A stretch of 64,000 nt of DNA, taken from the NCBI GenBank assembly GCA_040221375.1, contig JAVKEP010000015.1, positions 1-64,000 on the forward strand, written 5' to 3'. The notes below the pieces were generated by a model. That model made no database searches. It was not told the DNA's origin and saw nothing but the letters and a program-made list of their open reading frames with translations. Below, one piece after another: positions 40,708 to 49,013 of this stretch. The position numbers and the translations under genes are program-made. This DNA is from SHAN690 sp040221375 (lineage in GTDB: Bacteria; Bacteroidota; Bacteroidia; Flavobacteriales_G; Salibacteraceae). Each line of letters begins with the position of its first letter. Positions within the stretch are counted from its first letter, which is position 1.

Positions 40708-42596
40708 TGAAAATTTTTATTGCGTTCGAAGATATTGGTTTTTTTCAGAAAGTACCGTAACCCCAAGGTTGATATAATTGACAATGCAACGTAGATAACT
40801 GCTTGCGTATTTGATTGTAGAATGATACTTCCTATTCCAAAGAGAACAGAAACGATCAATACGATCATGCAAGCGGTCAATGCAAAGAGCCATTTTAATT
40901 CACCATTTCTTTCATGGGCTCCGGGCCAAGCCCCCATGGGACGTACCCTTTTGTCGAATGCGTCGATCAATCCAGAGCTTGGGGATGGAGTCAAATATGT
41001 AACAAGCAGCCATACAACTGTGGTGCATGCAACCGTGAAGTAATAATGTCCGTACTGGTCCGTAAATCCACTCCCAAGTGCTTCATTTAGGTAGAATTCA
41101 CAGAAAGAATAGGCAGCGATCGGCGCCAGGGTGGCCGAGATTTCACTCCAAGCATTGATGCGCCACCAATACCAACGTAGTATTAGCACTAAGCCCAATC
41201 CAGCACCACATTGCATGATAAATTCCCACACACCACTGATGCTAGTAACAAACGGAGTGATCGCTGCTCCTAAGATTTGAATACCCACACTGGCTAGTCT
41301 GCTGTACAGGACCAGCAATCGCTGATCCGTTTCACCTTTGAGGGGTAAGATCAGATCGTTGACAATGTAGCTTGCACCCCAATTTACCTGTGTTGAAATC
41401 GTGCTCATGTACGCCGCAAAAAACGCTACCAAAAGCAATCCCACCAATCCAGTGGGCAGAAAGTCCTTCATGGCATAGACAAACCCCAGCCTGGGTTCGA
41501 AGTGATAGCGCGCGACTTGTTCTCCTAAGCCTCCCATTAGTTCAGGATGGTCGGCTAGAAAGCCATTCGCGTCTGGATACTGCTCCAAGGTAGAAATAGC
41601 AAGCGCGTCGTCTGATGAAAGTGCACTGAACTCTGGAGAATAAAGGGCAATCGCGCAAAGGCCAACAAGTATCCACGGCCAAGGACGCACACAGTAATGT
41701 CCGATTTGAAACAAAAGCGTGGCCCAAACCGATTCTTGCTCTGTTCGTGTACTCATCATTCGTTGAGCTACATAACCACCTCCTCCGGGCTCAGAACCGG
41801 GATACCATGATGCCCACCATTGTACCGTAACAAAGGCGAAAAAGGCTCCGATGGACAATCCAAAACCGTGAAGTGCATTGGTGCTGCTCCCTTCAGTTCC
41901 AATGGAAGGGACGAATGAGAAGGTCTCCGCCGGAAGCGTTTCTTTTAAGGCCGTAATGCCTCCAATCTCGTCGCTGGTGACCACAAGCACAGCCAAAACA
42001 ATGCAGCCTACCATTGCGATTGTGAATTGAATCATATCTGTAACTGCAACTCCTTTAAGTCCTGATAATGTAGCATATATGACCGCTAAAATCATCAAGC
42101 ATGAAGTTGCCATAAATGCGTAATTCCTTGAAACGTCGAAGAAGACTTCGATGAGTGACATCATGGCGAGATTAACCCAAGCAATGATGATGGCGTTGAT
42201 GAAAAGTCCGAGGTAAACTGACTTAAACAACCGGAGGTAAAATGCGGGTCGACCTTCGTAGCGAATTTGGATGAACTCCAGTTCGGTCATTACATTGGCA
42301 CGTCGCCAAAGCACAGCAAAGAAGAAAGTGGTGAATGCACCTCCGATCAAGAAGGACCACCAAAGCCAGTTTTTTGAAACACCCCCATCTGAAACCAATT
42401 CTGAAACCGCAAGTGGAGTGTCTGCTGCGAATGTTGTTGCTACCATGGATAGCCCGGCGACATACCATGGTAAATTCCTGCCACCGAGAAAAAAATCAGT
42501 CAGACTTTTGCCTGCGTCTTTTCGGTAGTAGAGACCAATGCCCAAAGAAAGAAGCAGGAAGCCTATAATTATTATCCAGTCGAGGGTAGCCAACAT
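40704..42596 (-). CDS. Sodium:solute symporter, long form
   Basis: A 630-residue Na+-coupled symporter of the SSS family. IIGFLLLSLGIGLYYRK leads into FFLGGRNLPWYVAGLSMVAT, the family signature; VAFFAAYMSTISTQVNWGAS is the region of the Na+-site helix. It is longer than the 482-residue carrier at 26.9-28.4 kb and has an extended loop of about 60 residues near position 290. The ATG at 42596 was chosen since the first membrane helix follows at once. It leads a six-gene operon. Substrate unknown. Confidence 0.92.
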   Translation of the reverse strand: MLATLDWIIIIGFLLLSLGIGLYYRKDAGKSLTDFFLGGRNLPWYVAGLSMVATTFAADTPLAVSELVSDGGVSKNWLWWSFLIGGAFTTFFFAVLWRRANVMTELEFIQIRYEGRPAFYLRLFKSVYLGLFINAIIIAWVNLAMMSLIEVFFDVSRNYAFMATSCLMILAVIYATLSGLKGVAVTDMIQFTIAMVGCIVLAVLVVTSDEIGGITALKETLPAETFSFVPSIGTEGSSTNALHGFGLSIGAFFAFVTVQWWASWYPGSEPGGGGYVAQRMMSTRTEQESVWATLLFQIGHYCVRPWPWILVGLCAIALYSPEFSALSSDDALAISTLEQYPDANGFLADHPELMGGLGEQVARYHFEPRLGFVYAMKDFLPTGLVGLLLVAFFAAYMSTISTQVNWGASYIVNDLILPLKGETDQRLLVLYSRLASVGIQILGAAITPFVTSISGVWEFIMQCGAGLGLVLILRWYWWRINAWSEISATLAPIAAYSFCEFYLNEALGSGFTDQYGHYYFTVACTTVVWLLVTYLTPSPSSGLIDAFDKRVRPMGAWPGAHERNGELKWLFALTACMIVLIVSVLFGIGSIILQSNTQAVIYVALSIISTLGLRYFLKKTNIFERNKNFQ

Positions 42597-42664
42597 GTCT
42601 ATGCAATAGTAACGCAGACGGGTTGGCTTGCCGGCCTGAAGGATCAAGGAGTTTTTAACACCGA

Positions 42665-45148
42665 ATGCTTAGGACGCGAAGCGCTACTACATTCGCACAA
42701 GTGTCGTCAGATTATCACATTCATGTCATCCTTCCGCTCGCATTGCGGGGTGCCTTTACGTACCGTGTACCTCCTCATTTAAAGGATGACATTGACATTG
42801 GAAAAAGGGTCGTAGTCCCTTTTGGTAAGCGCCGTTATTACGCAGGGTTGATTTATCGCTTAAACGTTGAAGTTCCCAAAGGAACCAAGGCGAAAGACAT
42901 CCAATACATCATGGACGATTTACCAGTAGTCACCGACCTTCAGTTGTCTTTATGGGAATGGATGGCAGATTATTACATGTCAGGCCTCGGTCCAGTCATG
43001 AATACAGCGCTCCCGAGCGCATTGAAGCTCAGCTCCAAAACCGTTGTTGCACTCAATCCGGCGTTTGAAGAATACATAGCGTTTACTGACGACGAGCGGA
43101 TGGTAGTAGCCCAACTAGCGTCACACGAGCAGATGGAGGTGAGCCAATTGGAGGCCTTGGCATCAAAACGATCCATCCAAAAAGCCATCTCGTCGCTGCT
43201 TAAGAAAGGGGTAATCTTAACCTCTGAAGAAATGAAGCCCCAACCAAAGCCGCGGGTCATTGAGCGGCTGGAGTTGATGCCCTCCTTTCAAGAAGAAGGG
43301 GCGCTGAATGACCTCATCGAAAACCTAAGCAAGGCGCCAAAGCAGTTTGAGTTGGTCATGCGGTTTTTGGAAATAACGGGCGGTGATCTCACCGATGGCG
43401 TGAATCGCCCGCTGCTGCTTCAACGTTCAAATGCAAGCGCTGCGATTTTGCGGAGTTTGATCGACAAAGGCGTATTTCAACGCATTGAAGTCTTGGCACA
43501 CGCGGCAGAAGGAACGGCCGACAAATCGATTGAGCTCAACGATGAACAACTAGGCGTGTTGCATTCGTTGAAGGAACAATTCGAAAGCAAAGTTTGCTGT
43601 TTGCTGCAAGGTGTGACGGGGTCTGGCAAGACCATGGTTTACGCAGAATTGATCAAGGACACGCTTGCGGCTGGCAAGCAAGTGCTCTATTTGGTGCCCG
43701 AAATCGCCCTGACTACGCAGCTGGTAGAGCGAATGAAACACCTCGTGCAGCAAGAAGTACAAGTGTACCACTCTCGGTTTACCGACCGAGAGCGCTTGAC
43801 GACTTGGTTGAGGCTGCTCGACTCTGCAAATCCTGAATTAGTCATCGGTGCCAGATCTTCTTTGTTTCTTCCTTTTCAAGAGCTGGGGCTGATTATTGTT
43901 GATGAGGAGCACGAATCTTCTTTCAAGCAACACGAATCTTCGCCGCACTACCATGCCAGGGACGCGGCCATTTGGATGGCTCATGCCCAAGGCGCTAAAG
44001 TCTTGATAGGTTCCGCGACACCATCTGTGGAATCTGTTTTTAGCGCGCGAAAGGGAAAATTTGGTTTTGCGGAATTGAAGAAACGATTCGCCAACATTCA
44101 GCTTCCGAGCATCCACATCGTAGACATGACCAAATCGAAGCGGGCGGATGTCATGGATGCGAGTTTCAGTGCGGAACTAGTGGAGGGGATCAAGGCAGCA
44201 ATGGTTCAGAAGCAACAGGTGATTCTCTTTCAGAACAGACGAGGCTACGCGCCATTTTTAATATGCGAAAGTTGCGGATGGAGTGCTGAGTGTGTGAATT
44301 GTGACGTCAACTTAACCTTTCATAAGCATTTCGAAAAAATGCTTTGCCACTACTGTGGATACAATTACAAACTACCGAAGAACTGTCCGCAATGCAACTC
44401 TGCAAAGCTGAAGGTAAAGGGATTCGGAACCGAGAAGATCGAGGATCAACTCGAAGCGATTTTTCCAGAAGCGCGCATCGCACGGATGGACTTGGATACT
44501 ACTAGAAAGAAGAATGCTTTTCAAAACCTGATTACTGCGTTTGAAGAGGGCTCAATCGATATTCTAGTCGGAACCCAAATGGTCTCCAAGGGATTGGATT
44601 TTGAAAACGTCGGACTGGTCGGGGTGCTCAGTGCTGATGCGCTTTGGAATCGTCCGGACTTCAGGGCGTTCGAACGCGCATTCCAGATGTTGACACAAGT
44701 TTCAGGTCGTGCAGGAAGAAAAGGCAGAAGAGGCAAGGTAATCGTCCAAACGTTCCGCATCGATCACCCCGTATTAGAGTACGTGGTGAACAACAGTTAC
44801 GAGGGCATGTACCAACACCAAATCTCAGAGAGACAGCAGTTTGCGTACCCTCCGTACACACGAATCATTCAGTTTAAGCTGCTTCATACCGATGCAAAAT
44901 TCAATCGGGAGGCAGCCGGTTATTTTGCCGGGCTGCTGCGTGAACGTTTTGGTAAACGAATTTTAGGACCAGAAGAACCACCGATTCCACGGATCAGAGG
45001 CCGGTTCATTCGTCAAATCATCCTTAAAATGGATGGAGGACTGTCTTTGAAGCAGTCGAGAAGCGCAATCTGGGAATGCGTGGACCTTCTAGAAGGCCAC
45101 GAAAGCTATAGAAAAGTTAGGCTTCAGATTGATGTAGACCCCTCCTAA
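42665..45148 (+). CDS. priA: Primosomal protein N' (replication restart helicase)
   Basis: PriA, 827 residues, a 3'-to-5' DNA helicase that reloads the replisome at stalled forks. An N-terminal DNA-binding domain (HIHVILPLALRGAFTYRVP) precedes the helicase core with Walker A GVTGSGKTM, the DEEH box (IVDEEHESSFK) and GSATPS. The zinc-binding domain has eight cysteines in CESCGWSAECVNC, CHYCGYNY and CPQCNS. GTQMVSKGLDFENVGL and QVSGRAGRKGRRG are helicase motifs V and VI. All domains are complete, and the gene stands alone, divergent from the symporter operon. Confidence 0.97.
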   Translation: MLRTRSATTFAQVSSDYHIHVILPLALRGAFTYRVPPHLKDDIDIGKRVVVPFGKRRYYAGLIYRLNVEVPKGTKAKDIQYIMDDLPVVTDLQLSLWEWMADYYMSGLGPVMNTALPSALKLSSKTVVALNPAFEEYIAFTDDERMVVAQLASHEQMEVSQLEALASKRSIQKAISSLLKKGVILTSEEMKPQPKPRVIERLELMPSFQEEGALNDLIENLSKAPKQFELVMRFLEITGGDLTDGVNRPLLLQRSNASAAILRSLIDKGVFQRIEVLAHAAEGTADKSIELNDEQLGVLHSLKEQFESKVCCLLQGVTGSGKTMVYAELIKDTLAAGKQVLYLVPEIALTTQLVERMKHLVQQEVQVYHSRFTDRERLTTWLRLLDSANPELVIGARSSLFLPFQELGLIIVDEEHESSFKQHESSPHYHARDAAIWMAHAQGAKVLIGSATPSVESVFSARKGKFGFAELKKRFANIQLPSIHIVDMTKSKRADVMDASFSAELVEGIKAAMVQKQQVILFQNRRGYAPFLICESCGWSAECVNCDVNLTFHKHFEKMLCHYCGYNYKLPKNCPQCNSAKLKVKGFGTEKIEDQLEAIFPEARIARMDLDTTRKKNAFQNLITAFEEGSIDILVGTQMVSKGLDFENVGLVGVLSADALWNRPDFRAFERAFQMLTQVSGRAGRKGRRGKVIVQTFRIDHPVLEYVVNNSYEGMYQHQISERQQFAYPPYTRIIQFKLLHTDAKFNREAAGYFAGLLRERFGKRILGPEEPPIPRIRGRFIRQIILKMDGGLSLKQSRSAIWECVDLLEGHESYRKVRLQIDVDPS

Positions 45149-45149
45149 G

Positions 45150-46004
45150 TTACCTGCCGAGTGTGATTTCTCGCTCCTTTCTTGAGGTTGTTAAGGTGGC
45201 CTTGTTATCGCATTCGCCTTCTCCGTAATCGAAGACCCGAGCTTCAACTCCTTCCGGCCTCAGCTCGATGGTGCCTCTTGTAATCCAGCGACAATCCAGC
45301 TGCACCCGCAGAGGAGAAGTGATCTCTACATCATACGCAATGCCATTACGGTTGGTGCCGTTGGCCGTTCCTGTTATTTCGTATACGTCGTCGGTGATGC
45401 CTTCCCAGCGCAAGAACCCTCCATTGCCATTTGGCGTGAAGAAGCCTGTGTTTCTACCCTCTACCCAAGTTCTTTTGCGCGTAGAGTTCCAGGTGACTTG
45501 TCTGCCATCGGGATCGGTGACCACCGCGTTTTTCACCACCACTTCATATTCCATGTTTCCTTCGCCGTTCAGGCCTAGATTGGTGTTTGATCGTGTACCC
45601 TCTACTTGGTAATCGTCCACAAAGTAGCCTTCTGGTGTAATGGTCAATGAACTTCCTTCGTTACGCATCCAGCCCGTGAGCGTATAACGGAGCTTGCCAC
45701 GACGCACTCGCCCGTCGCGCCCTGTGCATCCTTCACCAAAATCAACGGTAACCGCTAGAGGAAATGGCGTTCCAACAGAATCGACGGTGATGACCGCACA
45801 GGCGTCCCATTCGTTTTCGCCAGCTTCGGCAGACTCTGAGCTGCCTTCAGACTGTTCGCCTACATCGTCCCACGCGCCTTCAGCCATGGCTTGATCTTCA
45901 GCGGTGATTTCCAGTGTTTCGTCATCCTCTTTGTTTTGTTTATTACAAGACGCAAGCACGAAGAGGGCCATTAGGCCAAGCAACCATATCCTATTCATAT
46001 CCAT
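45150..46004 (-). CDS. Lipoprotein of unknown function, beta-rich
   Basis: A 284-residue lipoprotein with lipobox LFVLASCNKQN. A Glu/Ser-rich linker follows to about residue 65; then a conserved beta-rich region with TVDFGEGCTGRDGRVRRGKL and a later near-repeat at the C-terminus, FDYGEGECDNKATLT. The two F-GEGC-type motifs suggest duplicated or paired strands with a disulfide. Related lipoproteins occur in many Bacteroidota; no function is known. The start may be at 46004 or at the second ATG, 45998. Its stop is next to the convergent priA stop. Confidence 0.78.
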   Translation of the reverse strand: MDMNRIWLLGLMALFVLASCNKQNKEDDETLEITAEDQAMAEGAWDDVGEQSEGSSESAEAGENEWDACAVITVDSVGTPFPLAVTVDFGEGCTGRDGRVRRGKLRYTLTGWMRNEGSSLTITPEGYFVDDYQVEGTRSNTNLGLNGEGNMEYEVVVKNAVVTDPDGRQVTWNSTRKRTWVEGRNTGFFTPNGNGGFLRWEGITDDVYEITGTANGTNRNGIAYDVEITSPLRVQLDCRWITRGTIELRPEGVEARVFDYGEGECDNKATLTTSRKEREITLGR

Positions 46005-46040
46005 GTGATTTGCTAACGAATATGCTAATTTATCGGCGCA

Positions 46041-46733
46041 TTAGCCAGCATTTTCTTCGAAATAACGCCATAGTTCATCCTCGGGAACCGGCGCCTTCAA
46101 GGTGATGACTTCCTGTGTTACCGGGTGGGTGAATTTGGCTTGCCGTGCATGGAGACCGATGCTCGCGTCTGGATTGGAGCGCGGAGCTCCGTACTTGAGG
46201 TCTCCCTTTATGATGCAACGCATGTGTGCAAGTTGCACACGGATTTGGTGATGCCTGCCCGTCTCCAACCGAACCTCTAGCAGGTGGTAACGATCGCTGC
46301 TCGAAAGCAATCTATAACTCAAGGAGGCTTTCTTGTAGTCCTTTTGCTCGGAGTCGGATACGTAGCTTTTGTTTTGCTTTACGTTTTTATTCATCCAGCC
46401 CTCCAAGCGAGCTTCGGGCACTTCGGGTTTTTGGTACACGATTGCCCAATAGGTTTTTTCTATTTCCTTGTCATGGAATTTGCGGCTCATGCGCGATAGT
46501 GCCTTGCTCGTCTTCGTGAAGATGACAATTCCACTCACAGGGCGGTCTAAGCGATGCGGTGAACCCAGATAAACATTCCCAGGCTTACCGTCACGCTCTT
46601 TGATGAAATCCTTCAATGTGTCGATCAACGGTGCATCTCCAGTTTTATCACCTTGCACCAGTTCACCTGCTGAGTGGTTGATGATCAGGAGGTGATTGTC
46701 TTCGAATAGGATGCGGTCTTGGATGTTAGTCAC
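46041..46733 (-). CDS. RluA family RNA pseudouridine synthase
   Basis: A 230-residue pseudouridine synthase acting on rRNA or tRNA. The catalytic Asp lies in PHRLDRPVSGIVIFTKT (HRLD motif). LRYLLSS-type strands, VRLETGRHHQIRVQLAHM and IKGDLKYGAP complete the RluA-type fold. No S4 domain precedes it, which agrees with RluA/RluC-short forms. It is followed after three bases by panB on the same strand, though in sequence order panB is upstream. Target site cannot be named. Confidence 0.92.
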   Translation of the reverse strand: MTNIQDRILFEDNHLLIINHSAGELVQGDKTGDAPLIDTLKDFIKERDGKPGNVYLGSPHRLDRPVSGIVIFTKTSKALSRMSRKFHDKEIEKTYWAIVYQKPEVPEARLEGWMNKNVKQNKSYVSDSEQKDYKKASLSYRLLSSSDRYHLLEVRLETGRHHQIRVQLAHMRCIIKGDLKYGAPRSNPDASIGLHARQAKFTHPVTQEVITLKAPVPEDELWRYFEENAG

Positions 46734-46736
46734 GAG

Positions 46737-47576
46737 TTAGTATTGTTCCTTTTCGTTCGGAAATTCTTCGAGCTTCACGTCCGTGATGTAGTTGGAAATG
46801 GATTGGATGATTGCGTCGTGAAGGTCGGCGTATCGACGAAGAAATCTTGGAGAAAACTCCTTGTTGATTCCGAGCATGTCATGCAGTACCAGCACCTGTC
46901 CGTCTACTTGATTTCCAGCGCCAATGCCAATGACTGGAATGGAGACAGATTTGGCCACTTCACCAGCCAGCTGGGCAGGAATCTTTTCGAGAACGATCCC
47001 AAACACGCCAGTCTCTTCCAAAATTTTGGCATCCTCCAACAGGCGGTCTCGCTCTTCTTCTTCGCGCGCCCTGACGGCATAGGTTCCGAATTTGTAAATA
47101 GACTGTGGGGTCAATCCTAGGTGGCCCATGACAGGAATGCCCGCCGTCAAAATGCGATCGATTGATTCCTTGACTTCCCTACCGCCTTCCAACTTGACCG
47201 CATGCGCGCCCGCTTCTTTCATAATCCGAATCGAAGAGGTCAAGGCTTCTTTCGAATTTCCTTGGTAACTACCGAACGGAAGGTCTACCACTACAAGGGA
47301 TCGAGAGGTAGCTCTGATCACCGATGCCGCATGATAGATCATCTGGTCCAAAGTGATGGGCAAGGTAGTCTCGTGACCGGCCATAACGTTACTGGCAGAG
47401 TCGCCTACCAATATGACGTCAATTCCAGCCAGGTCGACCAAGCGCGCCAAGCTGTAATCATATGCTGTAAGCATGCTTATCTTCTCGCCGTTTTGCTTCA
47501 TTTGAAGCAGCACGTTGGTGGTAATTTTCTTAACCGAACCGCCGACAGGAGAAAGTTGATCGTCTATATGGCTCAT
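46737..47576 (-). CDS. panB: 3-methyl-2-oxobutanoate hydroxymethyltransferase
   Basis: PanB, 279 residues, transfers a hydroxymethyl group from methylenetetrahydrofolate to ketoisovalerate to give ketopantoate in pantothenate and CoA synthesis. Family motifs include ISMLTAYDYSLARLVD, VGDSASNVMAGHETTLPIT with the metal-binding Asp, VVDLPFGSYQGNS, and KLEGGREV and GHLGLTPQS. The ATG at 47576 is chosen because the conserved start SVKKITT follows within 15 residues; earlier in-frame codons reach into the divergent promoter of the DUF4249 gene. It is three bases from the pseudouridine synthase gene. Confidence 0.96.
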   Translation of the reverse strand: MSHIDDQLSPVGGSVKKITTNVLLQMKQNGEKISMLTAYDYSLARLVDLAGIDVILVGDSASNVMAGHETTLPITLDQMIYHAASVIRATSRSLVVVDLPFGSYQGNSKEALTSSIRIMKEAGAHAVKLEGGREVKESIDRILTAGIPVMGHLGLTPQSIYKFGTYAVRAREEEERDRLLEDAKILEETGVFGIVLEKIPAQLAGEVAKSVSIPVIGIGAGNQVDGQVLVLHDMLGINKEFSPRFLRRYADLHDAIIQSISNYITDVKLEEFPNEKEQY

Positions 47577-47617
47577 TGTGAATTGCCGTTGAAGGGTGAA
47601 TATCTGCCGAAAATCAA

Positions 47618-47654
47618 TTTGATCACTCCAGCGTCTCTCAGGAGTGTATTTTTG
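47618..47654 (+). promoter_or_regulatory. Candidate promoter of the DUF4249 gene
   Basis: TTTG at 47618-47621 and TATTTTTG at 47647-47654; the -7 box is an exact TAnnTTTG, but the 25-base spacer is slightly longer than the usual 17-23. Confidence 0.4.
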
Positions 47655-47685
47655 GCACTTGAATACGCAAACGTAAAAGATTTTT

Positions 47686-48873
47686 ATGTCAAGGCTCAGG
47701 TTGTTTTCCATTCTCCTCATGCTCATAAGCATTCCGTCAATCGTAGGTTGCGAAACGGATATCGACATTATTGCGCCGAAAAAGGACGTCACCATCATTT
47801 ACGGCCTGCTTGAGCCGAATCAAAACCGACATTATATTCGAATCAACAAGGCATTCATAGGAGAAGTTGCGGCGAGTCAATTGGCTGGAGAACCCGGGGT
47901 AACGGAATACACTGATGAAGAGCTGCAAGCCTACATTTACGAGTTCAATCCACAAACCGATCAGGTGAGTCGCACTTGGCAATTGATTCCCGAATACATC
48001 AGTACTAAGGAAGAAGGCGTCTTCTTCAACGACAGCAACAAGGTCTACTACTTCGACGGCACGTTGGATGTGTCTAAGCACTACCGAATTGAGTGCATCG
48101 TCAACGTTGCTGGGGAGGAGGAAAAGAAGGTGACGGCAGAAACTTCCATCATTGGAAATAAGGCGAGTTCTGGGGGGATTGAAGAAGTGCGATTGATTAA
48201 GCCGAATTTGATTGGAAGCAGCAGCGACCCCTCGCAAGCTGACCGAGCCGAAGTCGATTTTCTGGCAAACGGCGCATACCGGCAGAGTCAGTCGATTACT
48301 TGGCTTAAGGCCTCTGGTGGGGTATCCTATACTTGCTACTATCGTTTCTATTACACCGAAGTAGACAAGAGTACTGGAACGCGGTCTCGGGATAGTCTGC
48401 TCTTTGCTATTGGGACAAAGCGCGTCAGCCCTAACCAAAGTGGCGGCGGCGAAATCACTTTCACCATGAACCCTGAAGAATTCTACATCCGTATCAATCA
48501 AAGCATCGAAGACTACGATTATGACAATGCAGACTTTGACCGCATTGCCAGCGATACGCTGCAGTTCTTTCTCGAAATCGCCGACAATACGCTGGCGACT
48601 TACATCGCGGTCAATCAGCCCGCGACGGAAATTCTCCAAGAACAACCAGAATACACCAACGTTACCAACGGCATCGGAGTTTTCGCCAGTAGGTTGATTA
48701 CTTCAACACGAAAGAAGGATAAGGAGTACGAAAGCGGTCGAGTATTTAGAAGGCTCACCCTTGAGGAGTTGCTTTATTCAAATCAAGTTCCCCCAGATGA
48801 GAGCTACAATACCACCACCAAAGGATTCCAACGCCCAGGTAGGTGTAACAACGTGACCAAAGAGTGTAGCTAG
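47686..48873 (+). CDS. DUF4249 family lipoprotein
   Basis: A 395-residue outer-membrane-type lipoprotein of the DUF4249 family, typical of Bacteroidota. Signal and lipobox are IPSIVGCETDIDI. The family's hallmark VTIIYGLLEPNQNRHYIRINKAFIGE (split here: VTIIYGLLEPNQ, then HYIRINKAF) is close to the start of the mature protein, and the C-terminus ends GFQRPGRCNNVTKECS with two Cys. In many genomes DUF4249 genes follow TonB-dependent receptors; none is adjacent here. Function unknown. It is divergent from panB. Confidence 0.85.
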   Translation: MSRLRLFSILLMLISIPSIVGCETDIDIIAPKKDVTIIYGLLEPNQNRHYIRINKAFIGEVAASQLAGEPGVTEYTDEELQAYIYEFNPQTDQVSRTWQLIPEYISTKEEGVFFNDSNKVYYFDGTLDVSKHYRIECIVNVAGEEEKKVTAETSIIGNKASSGGIEEVRLIKPNLIGSSSDPSQADRAEVDFLANGAYRQSQSITWLKASGGVSYTCYYRFYYTEVDKSTGTRSRDSLLFAIGTKRVSPNQSGGGEITFTMNPEEFYIRINQSIEDYDYDNADFDRIASDTLQFFLEIADNTLATYIAVNQPATEILQEQPEYTNVTNGIGVFASRLITSTRKKDKEYESGRVFRRLTLEELLYSNQVPPDESYNTTTKGFQRPGRCNNVTKECS

Positions 48874-48899
48874 TGACATCATGTCACAGATCGTGACAT
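48873..48899. promoter_or_regulatory. Three GTGACAT half-sites upstream of dnaK
   Basis: GTGACAT-C-ATGTCAC (48873-48887) is a perfect palindrome, and a third copy GTGACAT follows at 48893-48899. The cluster lies about 115 bases before the dnaK ATG, just after the DUF4249 stop, and does not resemble the CIRCE element. Confidence 0.5.
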
Positions 48900-49013
48900 G
48901 AATTTTCTCCAATCGGGTGTAAAAGGCTGACAATCCTGCGTAAATCTGGATGCGAAGTGCGCTGGCATAACCTTTGACCTTTGGGTGCTAGCAAAAAGAA
49001 AAACTAGCATAGG

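Noticed and set aside
47577..47798. N-terminal extension of panB
   Set aside because: It would add 74 residues not known in PanB and cross the start of the divergent DUF4249 gene.
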